Shown here: in pieces, positions 29,529 through 41,204 of the stretch
How positions within the stretch are numbered: position 1 is the stretch's first letter
Layout: each line of letters begins with the position of its first letter
NCBI GenBank assembly: GCA_034509925.1
Contig: CM067529.1
Span: 9,117,501-9,181,500, forward strand
Direction of reading: 5' to 3'
DNA length: 64,000 bases
Origin: Hirudinaria manillensis
Lineage: Eukaryota > Annelida > Clitellata > Hirudinida > Hirudinidae
The notes under the pieces: generated by a model
Told to the model about the DNA's origin: nothing
Database searches by the model: none
The model's input: the letters and a program-made list of their open reading frames with translations, nothing else
Program-made: the position numbers and the translations under genes

Positions 29529-30443
29529 TCCAATATCACATATACTAATTAAGCTGCCGAATTAATTGTTTACATCCAAACTTTGGTGCTCGTTGCTAGG
29601 AAACGTGCAATAACATCAGGTAAATAGTGAATATTCAAAGTGTCTATGAGGAAAAACATATTAAAGTCATTGTTTGTAATTTGTTTCAAAGACTTTGAGT
29701 CCGCTTTCAAATTAAAAAATATTTCTGAAATATGAAAAAAACAATTTAATTAAACAAAGCAGGGTTAAGAATCCCATTACGTTGAACTCAACACTGATAT
29801 TCTACCAAAACAGATTTTTGCTATAAGACTTAATTCTGTTACTTCTTGATGAATATGATATTTATTTTTATATTGTAAAATCACTTTTAAGTTAAGAATT
29901 TTCCTTATCTTTTCAAAAAGCACTGGCACGTATTAAATTTGTGCCAGCCAACCCTATTTCACGTCAACTGTTAAAACTGACAAGGAATAGAAGACCACAT
30001 TCCGAGAGCGCTAGCTGCTTCTCTCACTGCCATTAAAACAAGAAGCAGATTATTATTGTGATGCCCACTTAACTACAAATGTTTGCTCATCCCCAGAATA
30101 AATCAAAGCAAAATTCTTGAACATTTTCTTTCTGCCTAACAATTCCATCAACTCAAAAATCAAATACAGTTGAATCCGTATAAACAGCCATCCAAAAAAA
30201 CAATGAAAAGGGCAAAAATTTTATTATAATTTTCAAAGAATAACTCAAGAAATCCAATGATTCCTTCCAGCTTTTAATGTCTTTAAATTAAAATCATGCC
30301 TTGAGATGCAATAAATCATAAATCAAGAATGTTACATTTGCCAACACAGAATAAAGCAGTCTCTTAAGAAGCAAGGTCCATGAAACAGGTTAAGGAATTG
30401 TTGAGTGACAAGAACAAAATTTAAAATTGATTTGAAGTTAGCT
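29529..30443. other. Non-genic stretch between PTPN23 3' end and MAPK15 start
   Basis: Contains the MAPK15 5' region and the PTPN23 3' UTR. A phrase near 30170 (ACAGTTGAATCCGTATAAAC) looks like the terminal repeat of a Tigger/mariner-type element, but I see no partner. No gene or RNA is supported. Confidence 0.5.
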
Positions 30444-33400
30444 TCACTTTTTCATTGTCCACATAGGATCAAGTTCATTCAGAGGATCAAGAGCCATTGA
30501 AGATTTGTTGCCCAACAAACCTGTCTGATTGAAGAAGTTTGCCTTGGTTATCTTACTTCGAGCTGTTTTGCAATCCAAAGAAAACTTCTCAGGATTCTGA
30601 ATGTCAGAGATGCTTGACAAAACAACATTTTGTGCTTCATGTTCATTTGCCTGTAGCGAGGCAGGTTGATTTTGAGATGGAATCACAGTCTGGTGAACTT
30701 CAAGGTGATCATTTTCAGCATCTTGATGAACTAAAGGTTTCTGATTATTCGTCTGGTCTGACACATCCTTTGAATCCGCAATGGCCACCTTAAATGATTA
30801 AAAAGCTGAACTGATCTGCAATGACTGACATCAGCAGTCATCATTTCCTAATTAGGTGGTTAGTGCTCCATAGAGGGAGTTTGAAGACCTAACCACCAGT
30901 TATTATACACATTATTATTAAATAGTACATTATAAAAACCGCATTTGGAAATTTACATGTATAACCATAAAACCTTAGAGTCAGTTAATTTATTGATGAC
31001 AAATATATTGATTAATAAAATATATCAACAAAAACCTCTGCTGAGATGAATTCAGTGTTTTTAATTACATTCGATTTGATGTTAGCACCTTGTGGCATTG
31101 CAACATTGGCTGGAGTGATTCCAGTCTGAATTCCATCTGTAAAACTCCTTTGGATTAAAATCAGAGCAGATCAGATTCTCTCACAAGTATACTAACAATT
31201 TCTGAGTACATTTTGAGCATGTTGGAGGATGCATGTGTAGCAGAATTTCAACTGCCTCTCAAACTCAACAAAGGACTTCCTTTGAACCCTCATTTGGCCG
31301 ATGGTTTTGCAAATGTCGATGATACCCGATCCTTGGTTCACCTCCAAAACCCCGGCATAAATCACAGTAAAAGTCCCGGTCCTGCCAATGCCGTTGCTGA
31401 TGGAACGAAACGGTGCAAAATTAAAACGTAAAACAGAGATTTGCTTGTAATGTTTGCCAGGCCGTGTTACCTGCAATGAACCACAATAGGCCTCATTAGA
31501 CTCCTTTGTTGCAGATATAATCCGTGTGCGTGGGCAATGAACTGCAAAAGACTGTCACAATTGTCCGGTTCTGCTCTGCAATTACAATTCCACTAATCGT
31601 TGTTTATAATTTAAGTAATATATATTTAATATATACAAAAAATATAAATGAACAGGTGAATAAAGAATAGCATAACATGGATACATCCTACCCTGGGAGC
31701 CATGAATGGAAGTTGAGGTGGATGACTGATCTTGAGACTTGGGACTGCATAAGAACAACAATTCTTGTATGGATTGATGAAAGCATGACAGAGATGAAAG
31801 GAAGGAAGGATGGATGGATGGATGGATGGATGGATGGATGTTCCGAGATGAAAAAAGAACTTGATATGGATAAAAATTGAAGTTAGTGCCTTGCAGAATT
31901 GCAACATTGGCTGGAGTGATTCCAGTCTGTATTCAGACTGTATTTCATCATGGATAAAAATTGATGAGCACATGCTTTTATGTTCACTCAATGAAACTTT
32001 GAAACGGACCTTTGAATTCATGATGCTGATGATGCGCTCTGTCCACGCGGGTCGGACCTGAACAGAATGCAGGGTGACTGCAAAGTTTCCCGACACAATT
32101 GCCTTTTGACCTTTGTCCGTCGGCCAGTAGACCTGACCCTGTTTAAGTCACGAATAATTATAAATATTAAATAACTCATTTAAAGAAAAATTCTTCGGAT
32201 CGGATGGGCATCGAAGTAGCCATAACCTTGGTGGATGCTTCGCTTTCTGAACATAGCATGACTATGACTTCCACGTTGTAGTCGTAAATCATTTGCCAGA
32301 AGTCGGAAAACGTGACCGGCAGAGGAGCTTGGGTGGCAATGATATCAGGACATGCAAGAGATGTGCTCTGTTCAAAACAAAATTACCAATAACAACAAAA
32401 TCATAAAATATATAATTCTCCAATTAACAAAATCAAATCATAAAAAGCATTCTGAAAGTAGAGAACCGAACCTTGATTAGGCTGGCATTGATGTAATCAT
32501 CGGCTGCACCAATCAGACGCACTCTTGAACTGTCGACTGAAAAAGGCATTCAAAACATTGAACGTCGACGAGGGCTTATCTTAAATCAAAACCTTATCCT
32601 CACATGGCATCACGTCGTGCTGTCTGTTCTTAAGAGGATAGCAACGAGCTATTGCCATCGAGAATGACTTGGTCGATTTGTCTTGACTTTCATTGAGTTC
32701 CTTCGAATATTTTATCCATTTATTAACAATAAATGATGGATTAAATTACTCTATTAATCCATAATTAATAGTAATAATAATACTAGAGTAATTATTTAGT
32801 AGCAATATTTAATGGAATAATAAATTAATAAAAGTTTAATGATAACCAAACAAATTAACTGAATGTAATTACAATGTGATATATGTAATTTATGACTAAT
32901 TGATTAATTAAAGAGAAGCCATCAATATGAAAACACAAAAAGAATTAATATTGCACATCTTCAATTGTAATTTTAATTACATAATTATTAATATAAATAA
33001 AATGATAAATGTTAAACAAAATGGTTTTCCTGGTAATATCTATTTGAAAAACCAAATAATGGTACATAGAGATAATCATCACCATAGATGTAAATCTGTG
33101 GTCTGTAGGATGTCAATACTGCATTAATTATTATTTTTAATTATTTAATTAATTATTAATTTTAATTAATTATTATTAGTTAATGATGATGCTACCTTCC
33201 ATTCATTTTCAAGCACTGTCAACTTGTTAGTTGAGGGCCCAGACAGTCCTTCGACATGAGTCCTGAACGCTTCGACTTCTGCCTCAAATTTTGCAAGAAT
33301 CTCAGGATCTGCGTACGGATCTTTGGCATTCAGTTTCAGATTTTTCTTTGCTTCCTCGTTTTGTTCTCGTTTGAGATCTTCATCCGTGACCACCTTTGGA

Positions 33401-36400
33401 ATTAAAACCGAGCTCTGTTGGCCCACGTTGTTCCCACTGGACAGCATTTCGTCCAACGACGTTTTTTTCGGCAGATCGGTCGGCACCGCGGGATATCTCG
33501 AATCCTGATGGGTCGTAAAATCGTTCCTTCGCAGCTCGGGAGGCATCGAGAAGGCGGCCGGACTCGGAGGAGGTGCGGTTTGTGCCGGAGCCGAATGAAG
33601 AGAGTGCATCGGAGGAGCAGGCGGTGGGAAGTAGCGAGATCCAAATTGGCGGCAATCTTGCTGGGCCGGCAGAAAATGCAGATTAGCGGATGAAAACTGG
33701 TTATTCGTCACATTTGCCGACTGTAAATTATAAGCTTGTTGAAATGGAGGCTGAAACGACGCACCAGGCATGTTTTGAAAATTTTGTTTCAATTGAAGTG
33801 TGTCTTGCTTCAGTTGGTGAAAATTATTGGACTGTTGTTGTAAGATTGGCTGAGGTTGTTGGAATCTTTGGTGAGTTTGTGGCAAGTTTTTTTGGAGATG
33901 GTGGAAATTATCTTGTGATTGGAGGTTTGGTTGAGGCTGCGGAAGTAATACTTGCGATTGTTGAAAATTCTGAGGAAATTGTTGAGATCTTTGTTGTTGT
34001 TGTTGTTGCTGTTGAGCATTTTGGACATGTAAAGGCCCAATTGGAGTTGTCATATTCTGAGATGGTCCAAGAGATGGTCCAGAAGCCTGAGGTGTAAAAA
34101 GCTGAAGAGATTGATGAGGAAACTGAGGATCTGGCATTTGTGGTCTCATTTGATGCTGTGTTATTGTTGATTGTATATGTTGCTGGAATGAGGTTGGAGG
34201 AAGAGGATTCTGAATGGATGGTTGCAATGGTTGATGGAAAGTCTTTTGAAAGTTTAGAGGAACATGTGATTGAATGAATGGTGGACCAGTATGCTGCATT
34301 GCTTGATCACCTAAAGCATTTGGTTGTACTGCTCCAATGCCAGTGTTGCTTGGGATGGCAAAGTGGCCCACCTGCTGCTGGTTAATGTGAGCAAAATTCT
34401 GTTTTCTTGGATCTTCAAAACGTGGATAGGAAGGATTTGTTTGTGTATTTATATTTGGAATCGTGCCTGATTCGTGCCTGAACGAGGACAGGGAAGTCCG
34501 ATCATTTGACGGAAGTCTGATCATTTCATGTTGAGGAAAGGGATTTGCTGGTGCAACAATGTTTTGTTGAAAGGAATTTAAAGGCTGAGAGGATGAAGGA
34601 AGAGAAAGATTGGTGAGCGAAGAAGCACCCGATTGGACTTTCGGTTGAGGAAGAGAAATATTGACCCGAAGGGGCGAAGCTGCATGACTGTTGGGCAAGG
34701 AAGCAGAATTTAATGTAGGAAGGCGAGGAAAATCCATTTCTTTCGAGACGCTTTCCTGATAAACATTGGAGTAGCCCGACTGTGGCCCAAAGGTATTTGG
34801 TTTCATAAACGGCAAATAATCCTTAAGTTTAGGAGGGCCACCAAAAGCATCCAATGGCTTGCTGAATTGTGGTACTTTTGCAGCAGAATTCAAATTAATT
34901 GAATCCAAATTAGTAGGTAGTTTTGGAGTGGCTGTGATGACAATAAAAATAATTTCATTATGTTAACAAATTCAAACCAAAAATTAAAGTTACCCTTTTC
35001 TCTTAAAGTAGCTTCTTTTGCTTGATGATTCTTAAGCAAATTTTCAGCTTTTTCAAGTAGTTTAGAAACATGAGTACTGAGTTTATTGTATAACTCAACT
35101 CCTTGTTTAGTCTTGGACAACAAATCTTCATAAGCCTCATAGGACTTTATCATGTCATCTATAAAATCCTGCTGTCTGATTGGTAAGAATTCATATTTAT
35201 TTAATAGAGTAATTATTTACAAATTTATGAACAAGTGTTTGAATTGACTCGACAACTCTACCTTTGATTTGATTCTGCCATAGATTTTCTTACAGCAGCA
35301 TACTTTGCATTGGCATCAGTAAGAGCTTGCAAGATGTTAACCTGAGCTGTGAGGTTTTGGTTTATAAGATTGACTTGTTGGCTATGCTTTTCCAGTTGTT
35401 CTTTGAACAATTCCTTGGGAAATGACAAATTAAAAAATAAAATGGGAGTTAATTAACTGACAAAACAATTTCAAACACCTCATAGTTGACGTCCGTAGGA
35501 GCGACTACGAGGATCTGAGTGATGTCATCTTTCTGTAACTGATCCCTTAGCTTTTCTTCCAATTGGGTTCTCTGCTTGGTCATGTGATCAACTTTGTCAA
35601 GCAACTTTTTCATGTCTTGAAGGATTTCCAATTCACTTTCAGCTACAAATGTATTTAAAACTCGTAAGAACACATTGGCAAATTGCTCAATTAATATTAA
35701 ATACAACCTTATTAAGAAAATCAATAGCTATGAATAAGCTTTTGATCTTGTTGTTCATAAACTCTAATAATCATTCTATTGTCAATCACCAACGCCATTA
35801 TTACGAAATAAATCAATAAAATAATAATAACATACTGGGAACATATTGTAAGGACGAAATGGCAGCATAAAGATCCTGAACAGGACTTGAGAGTATCTTC
35901 AGATTTGATATGTGCTTCTCCATGATTCCATGCAGCCCTTCATTCAACTGAGATGTTGACTTTAACGTGTCACCATATTTTATGCATTCTTTTCTTATTT
36001 CATCACATTCTTTCAATCCGTCCGTCTGAACACCATAGGTCTTCTGGGTGCAAAACGTTTGAATAATTAATAATATATACATATATATATATATATATAT
36101 TTCATGTTGCCATTTAACACCAAATAATAAACTCAAACAATTTCTTACCAACACATCTTGAATTCCCTTTTCTATTGACTCAATGATTTTGAGAGTAGAA
36201 CTGAGGTCCCCTTCGACGTCTGTTGATCTCGAAGCAAGAGCTGTTTCAAGAAATATTAATAGGATGGCTTGGGAAGTTCCAGGCATTATAATCAATATTT
36301 GATTAACTCAGCTTCATGAAAACTAACCCTGCATTGCACTAATGAGATCCTTGATGGCATTTTGTCTCACACTCATGGAAGCGCACTTCTCCAAGAGTTT

Positions 36401-38714
36401 ATCGGGAATCTTGAGGGAGTCAGGAAGGATGTTGTCACCAGGATTCAATTGGAGAAGAGACAAGAAGTTTCTTCAAATTAATTTAATATTGTCAATAAAT
36501 TGTTTAATTTTCATAAAATTAATGCTAACTATAGCCAAAACATCACAAGCAAAACATCAGAACATTTCAGTATAGAAATCAAAGCTTACTTGAGCTCCAA
36601 ATTCTTCAATTCAAGATCAGTTCCAACCTTTCTCAGTAATTTGGCCTTTTCCTCACTAATAAACATCAATGCATTTATAAAATAAATTAAAATCCTATGA
36701 CAATAATAATAATAATAATAATAATAATAATTAAAGCAATAGATTAATTCATGTTTGACCTGTAAAGAGAAGACTTCTGATGGACCACAAAAGGCACAAG
36801 TTTCTTAAAAATATCCTGACCCGCTATTTCGGGGTCGTTCATGTTCAGTGGAATTCCCTTCACAAGAGAGGCACCTATTTTGAACATAAATTGATTCATT
36901 TCAATGAGAAAATTATCTGACTTCATAGTGGTTTGTGTAAATCTTTTACAAAATAAATATCTTTAAAATAATTCTAAATATTTACCCTTTATTTCTGGCA
37001 ACGAGTCTAAACTCGGAACCTTGTCGTGATATATGAAGTCATTGTCCTTCTTCGCTGAATTAAACCTTGGAGAACAGTTGGATATAATTAATCAAGCCAG
37101 GCCATAATTAATCAAGCTATAATTAATTATCTAGGCTCATGTGAACATCATACCATAATGTACCATGGAATAACGGCACAAATTAATAAAACTAATATCT
37201 CAACAAATATAAATATCATACCATAACATGGAACAACGGCATAAATTAATAAAACTTATCTAGACCAATATCAATCATACATACAAAGTAACATGTTGTA
37301 GAGCAACAAATGGTACCAACTTTCCACCAATGACATCAACCATGAACTTCAACGACTCATCAACAGCAGCATCTTCCAACTTGTTGGACTTCATCAAATC
37401 TTCCAATTGACTCATTGCAGCCTGTACGTAAGTCAGTCTTTCGCCCCATTTGCTCTGCTCCTCAGCATTCAGGGCCATGTAGTACAGAGTGATGCATTCA
37501 TAAAACCCCATTTTTAAATCCAATCTCCTTCTCCATTCCTACAAGTTAAAATATATTAAGCAAACCATTAAATAATTGTAACATTACAGAACTTTAAATT
37601 CTCAATAACACTGTGCAATACTATAACAAACCTTGATAGTCTTTGAGCTTGCACCAGTTGAAGATATGAAAACATTGAGATATTTTATTGCAGACTTGTA
37701 ATACTCTACTATTTGTGCAGATACCTTGGCAGTTATAGAACTCTTCCTATTGTCTGTCATAGACTTTTCCAGGATGCACTCCTGAGCCTGAGCCTAGAAC
37801 AAAGAATTAAAAAAAATAAATGAGTGGTTCAGAACTCTGCTTGGAAAAGGATAAACAAACAAGCATTGTTGTGCTCATAAAGGAGAGTAAATCTCTGTTG
37901 AAATCCAAGCATTTGAAGGAATCAAAAGTATCCCTCAAGTGCTGAAACATCCATGCCGAACATTGAAAATGTGTGCACGATACTTTCATTCCCTGAAAAT
38001 TTCTCATGAATTATTGAAATTTTAACAAGAAATAAATAAGATAAAAACCTCTGGAGTCATTCTATTGTCCATGCTTCCCAATTTTGAATGAAGACAACCA
38101 ATATTGAATAAAATGTTTGCCTGTTCAAATTTTATGTCTGAAAATGTTACCAATTGTTGGCTAACTGTATCCACCCTAAAAATGATAATTTTATGCTTTT
38201 ATTGCTTATTTAACACAGCCTCCCTAAATCTGTCAAAATAGCAACCATGCAAACTGAATCTGTATGGGACCACCATCAGTCATTGGAAATCTGCTGAGTA
38301 GGAATTCAATTTGGCAGTAATATTTTTTCATATTACTGCAACCCATGAAATCAATGGAGCTCGAGACAGCTATCTGAAAGTTCAGTTGCGCAAATCAGCA
38401 TTTAATACTAGCAAATTCAGACAATTCTTCAAAACTTGCTTTTCTCAATTGATCAAGTTCCAAGCATTCTTTGTTATACAATTCAGCATTCTCGGAGTAA
38501 AATTCTGCGATATACTGCAAAAATTGACTAACTTATAAAAACATTTAATGGTGCATTTTAAAGGAGTAATTTTCACACATTAAATTCCCTTCAAACATTA
38601 TCTTACTGGCGCTTCCTAACAACTTACTGATTTCAAGGGAGTCGCAAAATCAACATGTTCCGAAAATGATTTGAGATCAAATCCCAACATCGGTAACCTT
38701 GGTACACCCTCCAT
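30444..38714 (-). CDS. PTPN23: PTPN23/HDPTP: BRO1 domain, V-shaped coiled coil, Pro/Gln-rich region and C-terminal phosphatase-like domain
   Basis: ESCRT-associated scaffold that sorts ubiquitinated receptors into endosomal vesicles. Start 38714 (MEGVPRLPMLGFDLKSFSEH). The BRO1 domain runs through FYSENAELYNKECLELDQLR, ANILFNIGCLHSKLGSMDNR, GMKVSCTHFQCSAWMFQHL, FMVDVIGGK and SAKKDNDFIYHDKVPSLDS (to about 36970). The V domain follows (LQKDDITQILV, SYEAYEDLLSKTKQG; to about 34990). One 1.7-kb exon (34908-33190) is the Pro/Gln-rich linker with an eight-Gln run. The phosphatase-like part starts MAIARCYPLKNRQHDVMP (about 32640), then DDYINASLIK, VYWPTDKGQKAIVSG and the P-loop VHC-SNGIGRTGTF split by an intron (Cys codon 31473-31475). 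The WPD-loop position reads HSWLPG (about 31692-31702), with no Asp. The C-terminal tail ends LNELDPMWTMKK as in human. Roughly 1,600 residues; about 20 or more exons; probably catalytically weak or dead. Confidence 0.95.
31799..31841. repeat. (GGAT)n tetranucleotide repeat in a PTPN23 intron
   Basis: About ten GGAT/GATG units follow a GAAG pair, inside a PTPN23 intron between phosphatase-domain exons. Confidence 0.95.
31879..31929. repeat. Intronic copy of a PTPN23 coding segment
   Basis: Bases 31898-31929 repeat 31097-31128 exactly (32 bp), in the same orientation, with looser similarity upstream to about 31079 and 31879. The 31097-31128 copy lies in the PTPN23 exon encoding DGIQTGITPANVAMPQG after the phosphatase domain. 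The second copy sits in the intron following, in gene direction, the exon with GNFAVTLHSVQVRP. It appears to be a short duplicated exon fragment with no role in the inferred transcript. Confidence 0.85.
36073..36100. repeat. (AT)n microsatellite in a PTPN23 intron
   Basis: An AT dinucleotide run lies in an intron of the V-domain region. A short (AAT)n tract occurs in a nearby intron at about 36704-36732. Confidence 0.9.
37147..37258. repeat. Imperfect tandem duplication in a PTPN23 intron, 68-bp spacing
   Basis: The phrase beginning ATCATACCATAA and ending AATTAATAAAACT occurs at about 37147-37192 and 37215-37256 with a few differences, so the intron sequence was partly duplicated in tandem. 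No function is suggested. Confidence 0.7.
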
Positions 38715-41204
38715 GGCTATAAACGAAACCAAGACGAAATCCTCTCCACCTTACTCCGAACTTTTGTTGTTGTCACGTGATGTCCTCAAGTGGCAAATGT
38801 TAATGACCCAGTATTGTCAATTTTTGGTTATGACTAAAGTGCGTAATAGATCAATAAAACCTCTTTCAAGTTCCTTATGAAAGACTGCTTTTGATAATAA
38901 TGAAAAACGCGCTAAACTTATGGTGAACATGTTCGAAAGTATGCAACTAAGTTGATCGAATTCTCTTTGTCTTGAAGTTTAATTTATTATAGTTTAGTTG
39001 AACATTCACTATCAATTAAAAATAAAATTCTGTTCTAGGATCATCTTAAACGATAATTTGCAAATCCCTCTTCTACCAAAGTCAATGGGTCTGGTCTACC
39101 GTCTGAATGAAACAGTGCTCAGAGCACATATCAAAATGCTAGCGATTAATGTTAAAAACAAATTATTCTCACGATTATAAAGGCCCCTCAAACCTCTAGC
39201 ATTGGATAGCGGGAGAAGAGATCAGAACATCCTCCCACAATTTTCTGAAAGAATTGTTAGAAAAATACCCTTTTTTAAAGTACAATCGCGGGCCGCAAAT
39301 GGTCCTAGGCTCGTGCTTTACCCACCTCTATCTTATAAAATCAAAAAGCACTCCGAAAAAAACTTTTTTGAGGCTCCCCTGAACCAGTCTAAAAGTGGTG
39401 AGTCATCACCCGCTACCATAAGGCGAAGAAGTCATTATACCCTGGCGCCGGTAGCTGGGGGCGCCAAAGGAGCTCGGAGTATCAACGATGGATTTGTCGG
39501 ATTATATATTGAGTCCCTTAATGAAAAGTGGAGTACTTATTTTAAGTATAAACGATGATGTTGCATGGATTGTAGTCGCGCCTGAGGGTTTACCAAACAT
39601 TATCTTATTAAATATCCTGGCTATGCCACTGCCCGACATTCTAACAGCGGTGTGGTCAAGATAACAAAATTGATTGAAGTTGGGGAAACAAATTTTACTT
39701 TTATGATGAGCAATAATCTCATTTTTGCTTTTCACCATAAATAAATCACCTAAGAAGCATGAAAGTCTAGATACCGATACAGATTTATACAGATTTGTTT
39801 TGGTCCCACTAGGCAATGCCATTATGATCGCCCTCTCAATTTAAGTTGTTGTCTGTCCACAATTGTGGACAATTGTGTAATTGACCACCCAAGAATACCA
39901 ACCATATGGAATCTGTTCTATTGTGTCGTCTCAGGGCCTACACTTGTACTTAGCTTGGCATTGCGCTCGCGGTTGTGTGCCATTCTGCGTTTGATCCTTT
40001 TTGTGAGAATTGCGAGTTGGGGTGAAGCAAATGTTAGCTCAGAAACGCAAGCGAACGGTTGTCTAGACAATTTCAAGAAGCGCCACGACATCACCTTCAA
40101 GACTGCAGGGTGAAGCTAAAGCGACGGTCGCAAGTCTGGTGTGATGCTAGACGACAAGATCTGCCGAAAGATGCAGCAGTCAACGATTATGAGAGCTTTA
40201 GACTGAGCTTATTGGTAACTTGAGAAAATAAAGCCGTTTTTATTTGATAAAATAAGGCCATTTTTAGAAACCCTCATTATTATGCCATTTTCAGTACTAC
40301 GCCACTTTTGTTTGGTCCCGACAGGTGGCATAGTAACGAGACTTCAGTGTATATCATTACTAAAAATTCGATTATTGGTGCAGGCATCAAGTACTGGTCA
40401 ATTGTTGAGAACCAAGTCAACTGGATCATTAAGTACCGTTGCTTGAAAATGGAGTTCTGGGCGCAAGTCTGCGGATTTGTAGTAATAGGTGTAGCAGATA
40501 CACCGCAAAATATGTTAAATGTTGCGGAATCACCATATCATTGGTGACATATTTGCAACATTACGGGTTTTTCATACATGAGTAAACACAATTCCTTTAC
40601 TTATCTAAAATATTTTTAAAGATCATCACTGCGGTTTGGCGGAAATCCAACCATTTGGCACACCTCTGCTCCGAACGATGTCTCTCAATATGTCACAAAA
40701 GCCAAACAAGTTATAGAACTAAAACTATGTCCACGTTGTGAAGAAGCCACTGAGAGCTTTCATGACCGCTGCATGCAACTGAGAGTCTCGCATAGTCGAA
40801 GCTTGCAGGTAGCGTGCGACATGAAGAAACCATTGAGAGATTCCGCAGTGGCCCCAGTCCAAGCAGCAGTAACAGGCATAACAAGGCCAACGAGTGCCTC
40901 TCATAGCGGGCGGTAAATGTTGGGTCCAGAAAGACAAAAACCGACGGGAACATCCGGCTGCTCACCGGACCTGGTCACCTCCCCTCCCCTGTGAAAACTT
41001 AAGGAGATTCAAAGGACCGAAACGTTTGAAGACGGGGGAAACTCCTCTGAATATCCCTGTCGGAGCTCTATGGCAGAGTAATAAGAAACTAAAACTACAA
41101 TTTTATCTCAACCAGTTTGGGACATTTTTACATGATTTAAAATATTATGATTTTTATTTGTAACTAAATCTTTAACTAAGAAATGAAAGCATAAAAAGAA
41201 ATTT
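38715..41204. other. Gene-poor, compositionally distinct region with transposon debris
   Basis: This 2.5-kb block lies between the PTPN23 start and the 3' end of the coiled-coil gene. Parts at about 39190-39600, 39900-40200 and 40630-41060 are visibly richer in G+C than the surroundings and have long but unrecognisable open frames on both strands. One segment (39985-40113) resembles a pogo/Tigger transposase DNA-binding domain. I take the whole block as eroded mobile-element sequence. No intact gene is supported. Confidence 0.5.
39985..40113 (+). mobile_element. Pogo/Tigger-type transposase fragment (Tc5/CENP-B helix-turn-helix)
   Basis: The plus-strand frame reads FVRIASWGEANVSSETQANG then CLDNFKKRHDITFKT before a stop. 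This matches the typical Tigger/pogo pattern 'FAR..G...F..SNGWLxxFKKRHxIxFK'. In another frame GEAKATVASLV follows, matching the 'GE(S/A)xxV' step that comes next in such transposases, so a frameshift is likely. A candidate 3' terminus is the phrase TAGTAACGAGACTTCAGTGTA at about 40332-40352. The DDE catalytic part is absent. The copy is dead. Confidence 0.5.

Noticed and set aside
30165..30195. Phrase resembling a Tigger/mariner terminal repeat
   Set aside because: No inverted partner or target-site duplication was found nearby, so a single 20-base resemblance is not enough.
39202..39558. 118-codon plus-strand open frame
   Set aside because: No recognisable domain, no splice partners, and it lies in the compositionally distinct transposon-debris block. 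Better explained as old mobile-element sequence than as a gene.
40711..41163. Overlapping open frames on both strands with G+C-rich composition
   Set aside because: Frames on the two strands overlap each other, and none shows conserved motifs or splice structure.
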